Positions 7,829 through 16,024 of a DNA stretch of 64,000 bases are shown here, in pieces. The notes under the pieces are model-generated. The model saw nothing but the letters and a program-made list of their open reading frames with translations. It ran no database searches and was not told where the DNA came from. The stretch covers positions 1 to 64,000 of the forward strand of contig CAZUDI010000006.1 in NCBI GenBank assembly GCA_964618975.1. Direction: 5' to 3'. The stretch's first letter is position 1. Each line of letters begins with the position of its first letter. The stretch is from CAZUDI01 sp964618975. Lineage in GTDB: Bacteria > Desulfobacterota > Desulfomonilia > UBA1062. The position numbers were made by a program, and so were the translations under genes.

Positions 7829-8452
7829 ATGCGCAGGACAATCTTCGACACACCAGTTGTTGGCACAGCCATGTACTGGTTCGCACGCCTCTACCTTAGA
7901 TCAATCGGGTGGAAAAGCGAAGGGGCCCTGCCCGACGTGCCCAAGTTCGTGGTAATTGCAGCCCCCCACACCACCAACTGGGACATGCCCATCACCCTGG
8001 CCCTGGCCTTCATCTTCAGGGTCAAGGTCTTCTGGATGGGGAAGGACACCCTGTTCAAGCGCCCCTTCGGGGCGCTCATGAAGTGGCTGGGCGGCATTCC
8101 CATCAACCGTTCCCAGACCCACAACGTGGTCGGCCAGTCCATCGCCGCCTTTGAGGAAAACCGCCAACTGGTCATGATTATCCCCCCCGAAGGCACACGT
8201 GGCAGGGTGCGCTACTGGAAGACAGGCTTCTACCACATCGCCCATGGTGCCAACGTCCCCATCGTGCTCGGATACCTCGATTACGCTCGCAAGGTCGGCG
8301 GGCTCGGACCGGCGGTCTACCCCACCGGGGACATCGCGAAGGACATGCAGGGTATCCAGGAATTCTATGCACAGGTCACCGGCAAGTATCCGGACAAGAC
8401 CGGTCATGCGGGCGTCTCGTCACCCGGCACGCGCTCCTATGCCCATGAATAG
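7829..8452 (+). CDS. Lysophospholipid acyltransferase family (PlsC-like)
   Basis: 207 residues from the ATG at 7829, which has GGAGG 8 bases upstream. The acyltransferase motifs are HTTNWD (HX4D, about residue 47), a Lys/Gly block GALMKWLGGIPINR (motif II) and IPPEGTRG (motif III). The N-terminus carries only a short hydrophobic region, so it is a peripheral or monotopic membrane enzyme. It transfers an acyl chain to a lysophospholipid or a related acceptor. Length fits the short 1-acyl-glycerol-3-phosphate acyltransferase-like group. Confidence 0.82.
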   Translation: MRRTIFDTPVVGTAMYWFARLYLRSIGWKSEGALPDVPKFVVIAAPHTTNWDMPITLALAFIFRVKVFWMGKDTLFKRPFGALMKWLGGIPINRSQTHNVVGQSIAAFEENRQLVMIIPPEGTRGRVRYWKTGFYHIAHGANVPIVLGYLDYARKVGGLGPAVYPTGDIAKDMQGIQEFYAQVTGKYPDKTGHAGVSSPGTRSYAHE

Positions 8453-8570
8453 ACATCTCCCGCTAGGCAGGTGTATTTCATGGTGAACCTTTCTCCCACC
8501 GCTGGCGGGCGCTGTCAGGGTCGTGCACCGGTCGTGGGGTTTTCGTTCGGGATCGGATTACGGAACGACT

Positions 8571-8628
8571 TCAAAAGGGTGATTCGGATTACTATTATGT
8601 AATCCGAATCACCCCTTTTGATTTTTTT
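8571..8628 (+). terminator. Strong intrinsic terminator
   Basis: The left arm 8571-8592 (TCAAAAGGGTGATTCGGATT plus AC) pairs with 8599-8621 over 22 bp with a single bulged C, across a 6-base loop. Seven T residues follow (8622-8628). It ends the acyltransferase transcript. The A-rich base of the stem on the left also gives a shorter T-run for minus-strand transcription. Confidence 0.9.
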
Positions 8629-8643
8629 AGTTTAATTATTAAC

Positions 8644-8799
8644 ATGATAGCTTTGGCGCGGAAATTGCTCTTCAAGGACATGCTGTACATTCATGACATG
8701 CTCTTGAGGATTTCTGAGATACCATACGGAAACATCTTGCTCTTTTTCAGCATTGTCTCGCTCTACTTCATCAGCATCCATCCGCACAAAACCGATTGA
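8644..8799 (+). CDS. Possible 51-residue small membrane protein
   Basis: An ATG at 8644 opens 51 codons ending TGA at 8797-8799. The N-terminal half is basic and amphipathic (MIALARKLLFKDMLYIHDML). The C-terminal half is a plausible single transmembrane helix (NILLFFSIVSLYFISI) followed by HPHKTD. It begins 16 bases after the T-run of the strong terminator, has no clear Shine-Dalgarno and uses more AT-rich codons than its neighbours. Real small protein and chance ORF are both possible. Confidence 0.3.
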   Translation: MIALARKLLFKDMLYIHDMLLRISEIPYGNILLFFSIVSLYFISIHPHKTD

Positions 8800-8880
8800 T
8801 CGCGGCACTCAAGTACGCCCCCCGAGCGGTCGATACTGACTAAGAGAGGGGCGCGGTCCTTTCGCAAAAGGAGGTTATTC

Positions 8881-9261
8881 GTGGGGAAAAAGGAATCACG
8901 TGACAATATCGTCGGACTTCTCGGCAAGGGTACCGAGTTCGACGGCAAACTGGTGTTCGACGGCACCTTGCGCATAGATGGCAAGTACCGGGGAGAGATC
9001 CATACCAAGGGCGTCTTGGTGATCGGTGAGGGCTCGCTGGTCAACGCCGAGGTCGAGGCGGAGACCATCATCGTCAGGGGCGAGATTCACGGCAACCTCA
9101 AGGCCACCAAACGCATCGAGATCCGCGGGAACGGCCGCCTCTATGGCAATATCCGCACCGCCACCCTCATCGTCGAAGAAGGGGTGACCTTCGAGGGAAG
9201 CTGCCAGATGAACGCCAAGGACAAGGAGGGCGTGGTGGCCCTGGATACCAAAAAGGGCTAG
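8881..9261 (+). CDS. Bactofilin
   Basis: 126 residues starting at GTG 8881 with AAAGGAGG 7 bases upstream. The central repeats G-x-L-x-(V/I)-(D/G)-G (FDGKLVFDGTLRIDGKYRGEI, VIGEGSLVNAEVEAETIIVRGEI, RIEIRGNGRLYGNI) form the right-handed beta-helix of bactofilins (DUF583). Short disordered tails flank it. Bactofilins polymerise at the inner membrane and organise cell shape, stalks or peptidoglycan enzymes. No LytM-type peptidase partner is adjacent. Confidence 0.9.
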   Translation: MGKKESRDNIVGLLGKGTEFDGKLVFDGTLRIDGKYRGEIHTKGVLVIGEGSLVNAEVEAETIIVRGEIHGNLKATKRIEIRGNGRLYGNIRTATLIVEEGVTFEGSCQMNAKDKEGVVALDTKKG

Positions 9262-9624
9262 TACGGACCGTCCTTGCCCGCCAGCCCACCCGCAGACCGC
9301 CTGGCGCCAGGTGCCTCGGGTCTGATCAGCGCCCAGCCCCGCAATGAGGCAAAACCGGTCGACACCTTCCTCCACCAGGGAGCATGCCCGGCCGAATCAT
9401 GCGCCCTGCCCATCGCCGGAGCGACCCGCTGGATACGACCCTCATGCCGGGGGGGGGAGCGGGCCACTGATAGGCCGAACAATGCGCCGGTCACCGTCGC
9501 GCCCCTCCCTGCCACAACACCTCAGTGAGTGCCGAGACAAACGGCTTTCCGCCTGCCCGGCGCTGAAGAAAAAGGCTTTCCCCACGATTTCATATGGTAT
9601 ATAGCAGGGGGTGGAGGCAAAGAC
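9262..9624. other. Intergenic region without a supported gene
   Basis: 363 bases. The open frames here have no ribosome site or recognisable product. A G-run (about 9449-9457) and an AT-rich patch near 9590-9603 (ATTTCATATGGTATATAG) just upstream of the next gene are the only distinct features; the latter could hold its promoter. Confidence 0.3.
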
Positions 9625-9990
9625 GTGTCGGGTTTACAGGAAATCCTGCTCATCATCGCGATCATCGTCATCCTGCTCACGCTCACGCGAAGGTCTCCCG
9701 CGCAGGGCGCCCCGCGCAGGAAAGGCGCCTTCTTCAGGCGACCCAGACTGACCCTGACGGGGATGCTGCGTCTGGGTATCGTCGCCTCGCTCATCTGGCC
9801 CCTGCTGGCCGTCGCCCTGTTTCCACCCTGGCGGTCGGGGAACCTCTTTCCCTTCTTCTATTTCGGGATCGGACCCGTGATCCTCGGGTGGAGTATTCGA
9901 TGGGTGGTCAACGGTTTTCAGCGCCATGACCCTGGCCGCATACACGAGCGTCCGCCCCAGGGTGGCGACGATCAGCGTCCCGGCGCCTGA
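9625..9990 (+). CDS. Small membrane protein, function unknown
   Basis: The likely start is the GTG at 9625 (VSGLQEILL), giving 121 residues; the longer frame from 9529 lacks a ribosome site. There are three hydrophobic segments: about residues 6-18 (LLIIAIIVILLTL), 52-67 (LGIVASLIWPLLAVAL) and 76-92 (FFYFGIGPVILGW). A basic Arg/Pro-rich loop (RRSPAQGAPRRKGAFFRRP) lies between the first two, and the tail is polar. No family recognised. Confidence 0.5.
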   Translation: MSGLQEILLIIAIIVILLTLTRRSPAQGAPRRKGAFFRRPRLTLTGMLRLGIVASLIWPLLAVALFPPWRSGNLFPFFYFGIGPVILGWSIRWVVNGFQRHDPGRIHERPPQGGDDQRPGA

Positions 9991-10072
9991 GAGGGGCGTC
10001 CTCTGGCCGATGAATCATGCAGGCTCTGGTCCCCAATGGACGCCGTCAGGCGCACGTGGTCTCGCTTAAAAA

Positions 10073-10161
10073 CGAATCAGGGGTATGAACCCCAGGGCAA
10101 GCTTATGCCCCTCCTTGCCGCCGTAAGCGGCGGGGAATTCGACCCTCAGGCCATTAAATCC
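10073..10161 (+). repeat. Dispersed two-hairpin repeat, copy 2
   Basis: A full copy: TATGAACCCC, a GGGCA...TGCCC hairpin, then GCCGCCGTAAGCGGCGGGG and the tail ACCCTCAGGCCATTAAA. The tail overlaps the last codons of the ankyrin gene on the other strand and supplies its stop codon (10154-10156). Confidence 0.8.
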
Positions 10162-11506
10162 TTTTCAGGTAGTCGAGGAGCTCCCCGGTGATCGCGCCCG
10201 TGGGCTCCAGGTGCCTGGCCTTTTGAAACGACCGCACCGCCCGGAGGGTCCGCGCCCCGGGCTCACCGTCGATGGGGCCGGGATCGAAGCCTCGGGCGAG
10301 CAGCAGGGACTGGATCTGGCGCACCAGCGCTTCCCTTTCGATCTCCACCACCAGGGTTTCGCTGATGCGGCCTGTGAGCGACAGGCCCTCGGATGCCTCA
10401 AAGGCACGTATCGCCCGTGCGGTCCGCACCCCGGCCTTGCCGTCGATCGGCCCGGGATCGAAGCCCAGTGTGTGCAGGTCCTGCTGCACCTTCCAGGTGC
10501 GCTGCACCCGCGTGAGATCCTCCAACACCATCGGCGTGATCAGGCCGCTCTGGGGGAGTTCGTGGCGTCTCTGAAACTCGCTCAGCGCCTGAGTGGTCCA
10601 GAGCCCCGCTTCCCCGTCGATGGGGCCGGGGTTCAAGCCCATGTCATTCAGCAGCCTCTGGGCCTTTCTCACCATGAGCTCCTCCTCGAGCGCCGGGATG
10701 AAGGCCTCCATCAGTGCGGGGTCCGTCACCGGGCTCGGTTCGGCGAGTTCCTCCTCGGCCGCGAAGGCCTTGAGCGCCCGCAGGGTTCGGGGGCCGACCT
10801 TGCCGTCGATCGGTCCCGGGGCATATCCGAGTTCGCGCAGCAGCCGCTGGGCCGTCTGGACCTCGGACGAGACAGCCCGAATGCGGACGGTCTCAGGGGC
10901 AGCCGTTACGGGCGTGGCTTCGGGGAAGGGTTGGGGCGCGGGCCGCGTCACGGGGGTCCTGTCCCGCAGGATGAGCCCTTCCAGATCCGGTCGCTCAAGT
11001 GCACGGGCATGGTCCCGGACGCTCAGGCCCTGATAATTCCTGACATCGACGTAAGCCCCGTGCGCCAAGAGCACCTCCACCACCGGGGCATGCCCGGCGC
11101 TCGTAGCCGCCAGCAGGGGCCGCGAGCCGTAGTAGTCCATGGCATTCACATCCGCCCCGCTCTCGACGAGGAGGCGGACGCCCTGGATGTCACCCGCGAG
11201 GGCGGCCATCATCAGGGCATTCCTCCCTGTGCGGTCCACAGCATTGACCCGCGCCCCGTTTGCCAGGAGCGTTTCCACGATGTCCTGACGCCCTTTAGAT
11301 GCGGCATGCATAAGCGCGGTCAGGCCCTCCCGGTCACGGGTCTCGATGTCGACCCCGTCCTGAATCAGACGCTGCACCGCCTTTACATCGCCCAGGCTGG
11401 CGGCCTTCAAGAAATGCCTCCCGAGGCGATCCGTCCCGCGTGCGTGCACGGTACCGGCCAGGACCGCGATCAGGACCATCACAACAAACCATCCGGTCTT
11501 GTTCAT
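10154..11506 (-). CDS. Secreted ankyrin-repeat protein with four peptidoglycan-binding domains
   Basis: 450 residues. Residues 1-22 are a signal peptide ending VHA. Residues about 28-165 hold four to five ankyrin repeats (GLTALMHAASKGRQDIVETLL, GRNALMMAALAGDIQGVRLL). After a Pro/Thr linker (about 170-210) come four PG_binding_1 repeats, each with the GYAPGPIDGKVGPRT-like core (about 215-260, 278-325, 335-388 and 392-447). The protein should lie in the periplasm, gripping peptidoglycan and offering an ankyrin surface to a partner. No catalytic domain is present. GTGAGG precedes the ATG at 11506; five further upstream codons are less likely. Confidence 0.85.
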   Translation of the reverse strand: MNKTGWFVVMVLIAVLAGTVHARGTDRLGRHFLKAASLGDVKAVQRLIQDGVDIETRDREGLTALMHAASKGRQDIVETLLANGARVNAVDRTGRNALMMAALAGDIQGVRLLVESGADVNAMDYYGSRPLLAATSAGHAPVVEVLLAHGAYVDVRNYQGLSVRDHARALERPDLEGLILRDRTPVTRPAPQPFPEATPVTAAPETVRIRAVSSEVQTAQRLLRELGYAPGPIDGKVGPRTLRALKAFAAEEELAEPSPVTDPALMEAFIPALEEELMVRKAQRLLNDMGLNPGPIDGEAGLWTTQALSEFQRRHELPQSGLITPMVLEDLTRVQRTWKVQQDLHTLGFDPGPIDGKAGVRTARAIRAFEASEGLSLTGRISETLVVEIEREALVRQIQSLLLARGFDPGPIDGEPGARTLRAVRSFQKARHLEPTGAITGELLDYLKRI

Positions 11507-11783
11507 CGTGCCACACCTCACCTTTTAGGCTCGTACCACTTGACGTGACATTCTCTAACTATCGGAATTGATTCTCTGATACTTGATCATGGCGCAAAAA
11601 CGCACCTTTTGTGATCCCAACCGGAAAAGAAATACCCATATCTTGAAGAAAACATTTTCACCCCTCGCGGTCGCGCGTGCAATTCACGACAATATTGCCT
11701 ATATAATCAATCTAGTATAAATGAGTGCCCCTGGTATGCTTTTTGCTGCGGGTTGGGATATATAAACTGAGGGGGGGATACCT
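11507..11783. other. AT-rich divergent promoter region
   Basis: 277 bases between the divergent ankyrin and clostripain genes, clearly richer in A/T than its surroundings. TATAAT at 11702-11707 and TATAAA at 11716-11721 are candidate -10 boxes for the rightward gene, but no good -35 lies at 16-18 bases. GGGGGG precedes the clostripain-like start. Confidence 0.35.
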
Positions 11784-13370
11784 ATGCAGAGGGGCAAACG
11801 CAGGTTCAAGGGTCTCGTCTTCCTGCTCGCGGCGTTCGTGCTCACCGGGACCTCCGGCTGCTACGAGCCGGTGACCATCGTGGAGGACCTCGCCAAGGCC
11901 CGTAGCGGGGTGAAATACTGCGCCCGGCTCGTCACCGGCGGTACCGGCACCTATGTCCTGGAGGGCGAGCTCCCTGAAGGTCTGACCTTTTATCCCAACG
12001 GGACCATTTCCGGAACCGTCACGGGCGAGGAAGAAATCACCTTCACGGTCACGGCCCGCGACAACGGTGCGCTGAAATTCCTCTGCACGGACCCGGTCGA
12101 CACGCGCCAGGCGCACATCGCCTTCACCGAGGAGCCCTACCGCTGGACGGTGCTGGTCCACTTCGCCGTCGACAACAACATCAGCTACCTCATGGAGCAG
12201 AAACTGGGGCTCGTCTCCGACTACCTCGCCACCCTCGAGGCCCTCAAGCTCAACGACCAGGAAAATGTCCTGAGGATCTGCCTCATGATGGACGCCGACA
12301 CCCCGGAACGCTTCGCCGAGGGCTACTACTTCCTCTCCGGGGATGCCTTCGCGCGTGACCTGGCCCTGGCCACCGACGAGATCAACTCGGGCGCCATGTC
12401 CTCCACGCGGGCCTTCATGGACTGGGCCCTCGACACCCACGCCTCCGGCCAGTTCTCCAGCGCGCGCTATCTGTACTCGGTCTTCAACCACGGCAGCGGT
12501 TTCGCGGACTACGGCAACATCTACGGCAACCCCTCCGGCACGGAGGAAGGGGACGGCCTCAGCGCCAAGGGCATCGGCTTCGACGAAAACAGCGACGACG
12601 ACTGCCTGACCCACTACGAACTGGGCGAGCTCACCGCCTACCTGCAGTCGAAGATCGGGCGGCCGCTGGACCTCTTCTACCCCTTCGCCTGCCTCATGGG
12701 CGGCGTCGAGCTGACCTATGCCATCAAGGATCACGCCGACTTTGTCCTGTTCTCGGAGGAATCCTTCCCGGCCGACCTGTGGTCGTACGAGGCCCTGGGC
12801 GTCATCGTGCAGAACCCCGGGCGGGACGTGCCCCCCGACGAGGTAGGCATCGCCTTCTGCGACTCGGCCTCCGACTATTTCGAGCGCATCATCCTCTCGC
12901 GCGACTTCACCCTCTCCCTGGTGGACCTTTCAGATATGGACGCCCTGGCAGGCGCCCTCGATACGTACGCCACCGCCGCCCTGGCTGATCTGGATACCCA
13001 TGCCGCACTCTACAACCAGGCGGCCGACGACAGCTTCACCATGCTCGAGGGTATCGAGGACGGTGAAGAGGCCATCAGCAATTACTTCTACCTCGACCTG
13101 GGGGATTATATCGACCATATCAGCGCCACCTCCGGCCTGCCGCAGGCGGTCTACGAGGCCGCCGGCGAGGTCAGGGCCGCCATCGACGAGTCCGTGGTCT
13201 ACCAGACCAGCTACGGCTTCGCCAATGCCTCGGGGCTGAGCATCTTCCACAATATCTGGGGCTCCGAGAACCGCTACCCCCCCCAGCTCTACAAAAATCT
13301 CTTCGCCTTCGGGGCCGACAATGCCTGGAGCGACTACGCCGCCGAGATGACCTACCGCGAAGACTCCTGA
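11784..13370 (+). CDS. Clostripain-like (family C11) cysteine peptidase, lipoprotein
   Basis: 528 residues. A signal sequence leads to a lipobox-like TGTSGC (Cys26). Residues about 30-110 look like a putative Ig-like domain (EGELPEGLTFYPNGTISGTVTG). The catalytic region shows the clostripain pair: His236 in FNHGSGFADYG and Cys303 in LFYPFACLMGGVELTYA. Clostripains cut after Arg/Lys; here the enzyme would be anchored in the outer membrane or periplasm. The acidic chain has no obvious autocleavage site. It is a single-gene unit with a strong terminator downstream. Confidence 0.83.
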   Translation: MQRGKRRFKGLVFLLAAFVLTGTSGCYEPVTIVEDLAKARSGVKYCARLVTGGTGTYVLEGELPEGLTFYPNGTISGTVTGEEEITFTVTARDNGALKFLCTDPVDTRQAHIAFTEEPYRWTVLVHFAVDNNISYLMEQKLGLVSDYLATLEALKLNDQENVLRICLMMDADTPERFAEGYYFLSGDAFARDLALATDEINSGAMSSTRAFMDWALDTHASGQFSSARYLYSVFNHGSGFADYGNIYGNPSGTEEGDGLSAKGIGFDENSDDDCLTHYELGELTAYLQSKIGRPLDLFYPFACLMGGVELTYAIKDHADFVLFSEESFPADLWSYEALGVIVQNPGRDVPPDEVGIAFCDSASDYFERIILSRDFTLSLVDLSDMDALAGALDTYATAALADLDTHAALYNQAADDSFTMLEGIEDGEEAISNYFYLDLGDYIDHISATSGLPQAVYEAAGEVRAAIDESVVYQTSYGFANASGLSIFHNIWGSENRYPPQLYKNLFAFGADNAWSDYAAEMTYREDS

Positions 13371-13407
13371 AGGTTTATCCGGCACCGGCTTCATTGTGAA
13401 CCTTTTC

Positions 13408-13442
13408 AAGCCCCCGGCAGGTCCCTGCCGGGGGCTTCGTTG
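13408..13442 (+). terminator. Intrinsic terminator after the clostripain gene
   Basis: AAGCCCCCGGCAG (13408-13420) and CTGCCGGGGGCTT (13425-13437) form a perfect 13-bp stem with a GTCC loop, followed by only a short T-containing stretch (CGTTG). Confidence 0.8.
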
Positions 13443-13562
13443 CCGACACTCACCCAATGTGGGCCTTCACAACTGCATGGTTTGCCTTTTCCTGAAAGTT
13501 CTTGCGGGGGTCTGGGTGGGCTTCTTACAAGAAGCCCCCCCAGAGGAGAAAGCCATTTTGCT

Positions 13563-15872
13563 TTATTGAAGTTCCTCGTCGTTCAGGATGCGCAGCTCGA
13601 GGGGCTGCTGGGTGTCCAGGTGCACGTCGCGCTGCGGGAAGGCGATCACGATATCCTGGGCGCGGAAGAGCTCGTCGATGCGGAAGCGGATATCGCTGGG
13701 GATGGTGAGCATCCCCGAGAAGGGAATCCAGACATAGAGCTCGAAGACCAGGGCATTGTCGCCGAAATCCTTGAAGAGCACGAAGGGCCGGGGCTCCCGC
13801 AGCACCTCGGGGTGGCTTTCTGCCGCCTGGAGCATGCGGCGTTCCACCTCGCGTGTGGGCGATCCGTAGGCCACCCCCACGACGATCTTGGAGCGGATGA
13901 TCTGGTCGGTCATGGTCCAGTTGATGATGCTCTTCTCCAAAAAGCTGCTGTTGGGGATGAGGATGTCGACGTTGTCGAAGGTGCGCATGCTCGTGCAGCG
14001 GGCGCCGATGGAGTTGATCACGCCGAACTTGCCGTCCATCTCCACCATGTCCCCGATCTTGATGGGGCGTTCCAGCATGAGGATGAAGCCACTGATGAAA
14101 TTGTTGATGAGGTTCTGCGCCCCGAAGCCGGCGCCGATGGCCAGCGCCCCGCCGAGGAAGGTGAAGGCCGTCAGCGGGATATTGACCGTCTTGAGCGCGA
14201 ACAGGACGATCATCAGGAGGATGAAGTAGTAGATCACCTTGCCCAGCGAGGAACGGGCGCTCTCGTCCAGGCGCGTCCGAAGGAGGATGCGCCGGTTCAC
14301 GACGCCGACGAGCCTCTTGGCGAGCATGATGCCGATCAGCAGGATGAGGATGGCCACAACGAGCTTCTTGACCGTCACGGAGCGCTCGTCCACCACCCAT
14401 AGCTCCAGCTGCCACAGGTCACGCAGCCGCCCCCCGAAGGCCGCAACCCGCGTGACGAGACCGACTTCCGCGCGCAGGGCCGCCGACTGGTCCAAAAAAC
14501 GCTCGTCCATGAGGCGCATCCCGTGCAGGGCCGTGAGGTATTCGGCGGTACGCTCGGCGGCCTTCTGCAGGGCCTGCAGCCGGTTCTCGCGGTGCTGGCG
14601 GACCTGGGCGTCCATGTCCCCCTGTGCGCTGGTCTTCTGCAGCGCGGATATCTGCGAGAGCACCCCGGAATAATAGGCCTGCTGGACCTGAATCGTCCGC
14701 CCGAGCTCTTCGAGCCGCGCCCGGGAGGCCTCCTGCCAGCTTCCGAGCTCGGTATAGCTGAAATCCCCCTTGAGGAGGGCATAGCGCTGACGCCACACGG
14801 CCTCCTCGGCCGTGATCAGGTTGAGCGTATTCTCGGTCTGGTCCAGGACCCGCTGGTAGGTCTCCCTCCAGGCCTCGCGCTCCTTCAGGAAGGCCTCGGC
14901 CCTCTCCGAACGCAACCGGTCGTCTCCCGGGGCGGCCTCGCTGAGCCTCTGGGCCTTGAGCCAGGCGTTCTCCACCACCTGCTGCTCGCCGGTGAGGTCG
15001 CGGATGCGCTGCTCCAGGGCGGCCTTTCTGGCGGAGAGCTCCTTGAGGTGCGCCTCGAGGTCCTGTTCGTCGTAATGCAGGCCCTGCCTGACCCTGTCGA
15101 CCAGATCCCGGGCGAACTGCACCTTCATGCGGGACAGGCTGAGTCTGTGTTCGGAGTTTGACAGGGCGAGCTGCTGCAGCTCCAGCGTGGCGCGGGCCAG
15201 CTCGTAATCGAGGGCCGCCTGCTCCAGGGCCAGTTTTTCCCGGGGACTCGGCCCCGCCTGCTCGCGTTTGACCCTCAGCGCCTGGGCCGCGGCATCGCTG
15301 CGGCTACGGGCGTCTTCCAGGGTTAACCTGGCCTGGCGCAGCTCCAACTGCGCCCCCTCTTCCTGGCTGGAGGCGGTCTCCAGCTGCTGCAGCATGCGGT
15401 CGAAAAAGCTCAGGGAATACGGGGGCGACTGTGGCAGACCCGGGGCCTTGGCCTGCGTCTCCTTCAGGAAGGCGCTCTCCTTGAGCAGCGATTCCCGGCG
15501 CTTGAGCGCGTTGAGCTGCCGCTGATAGACCGCCTCGAGCTCGCTGAGGCCGGCGGCATACGCCGCAGACATCTCGGGGGGAATGCCCGGCGCGCTCTTA
15601 AGGGCGCGGGCCTTCTCCCGGCGCTCGGAGAGGGCCTGCAGGCGCTGCTCGACCGTGCCTGTGGTGAGCACTGCCTGGCCGTCTTCGGCCGGTGCTGTCC
15701 GGGTGTCTCCCGGCACGCCGGGCACGGCCGTAAGCGCCGGCCACGCGAGGAAGAGCACCAGCAGCACCCACCCGAGGGCACCTGCCACCCACGGGCGCGG
15801 GTTTACGCTCTTGGCGTGGCACCCCGCCCGGATCAACAGTAATCTCGGTGAAGGGCACATCTCCTTGTCCAT
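13563..15872 (-). CDS. Mechanosensitive channel of the MscS/MscK class with long coiled-coil N-terminus
   Basis: 769 residues. A signal/anchor segment (about 28-50) is followed by roughly 400 residues of Leu/Ala/Glu/Gln/Arg-rich coiled coil. Membrane helices near 500-600 lead into the MscS pore (ALAIGAGFGAQNLINNFISGFILMLE, the glycine-rich TM3) and the cytoplasmic beta domain (IGDMVEMDGKFGVINSIG, then PNSSF). The tail ends FPQRDVHLDTQQP, as in MscS proteins. It protects against hypo-osmotic shock. The large periplasmic coiled-coil part resembles MscK/MscM-type channels. CGGAG lies about 10 bases before the ATG. Confidence 0.85.
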   Translation of the reverse strand: MDKEMCPSPRLLLIRAGCHAKSVNPRPWVAGALGWVLLVLFLAWPALTAVPGVPGDTRTAPAEDGQAVLTTGTVEQRLQALSERREKARALKSAPGIPPEMSAAYAAGLSELEAVYQRQLNALKRRESLLKESAFLKETQAKAPGLPQSPPYSLSFFDRMLQQLETASSQEEGAQLELRQARLTLEDARSRSDAAAQALRVKREQAGPSPREKLALEQAALDYELARATLELQQLALSNSEHRLSLSRMKVQFARDLVDRVRQGLHYDEQDLEAHLKELSARKAALEQRIRDLTGEQQVVENAWLKAQRLSEAAPGDDRLRSERAEAFLKEREAWRETYQRVLDQTENTLNLITAEEAVWRQRYALLKGDFSYTELGSWQEASRARLEELGRTIQVQQAYYSGVLSQISALQKTSAQGDMDAQVRQHRENRLQALQKAAERTAEYLTALHGMRLMDERFLDQSAALRAEVGLVTRVAAFGGRLRDLWQLELWVVDERSVTVKKLVVAILILLIGIMLAKRLVGVVNRRILLRTRLDESARSSLGKVIYYFILLMIVLFALKTVNIPLTAFTFLGGALAIGAGFGAQNLINNFISGFILMLERPIKIGDMVEMDGKFGVINSIGARCTSMRTFDNVDILIPNSSFLEKSIINWTMTDQIIRSKIVVGVAYGSPTREVERRMLQAAESHPEVLREPRPFVLFKDFGDNALVFELYVWIPFSGMLTIPSDIRFRIDELFRAQDIVIAFPQRDVHLDTQQPLELRILNDEELQ

Positions 15873-16024
15873 GTCTTCATCGCTCCGGGGCGCATGCCCT
15901 CGACTACATTAGGGTTCAAAGCATATCTTGGGATTCATGCCCATGATGCACCCTAACAGAAGTCATCCCCGGGCGTAAAGCGCGCAATCGTACCGGGCCC
16001 GGTCCCGTTGAATCTCCCGCCTCC

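Noticed and set aside
9274..9604. Two overlapping ORFs between bactofilin and the small membrane protein
   Set aside because: Pro/Arg/Ala-rich translations with no ribosome site or hydrophobic pattern; treated as noncoding.
11695..11721. TATAAT and TATAAA boxes as a definite promoter
   Set aside because: No acceptable -35 element at 16-18 bases for either box, so no separate promoter feature was called.
13518..13537. GGGCTTCTT-ACA-AGAAGCCC hairpin as terminator of the MscS gene
   Set aside because: No T-tract on the minus strand beyond the stem; left as unproven.
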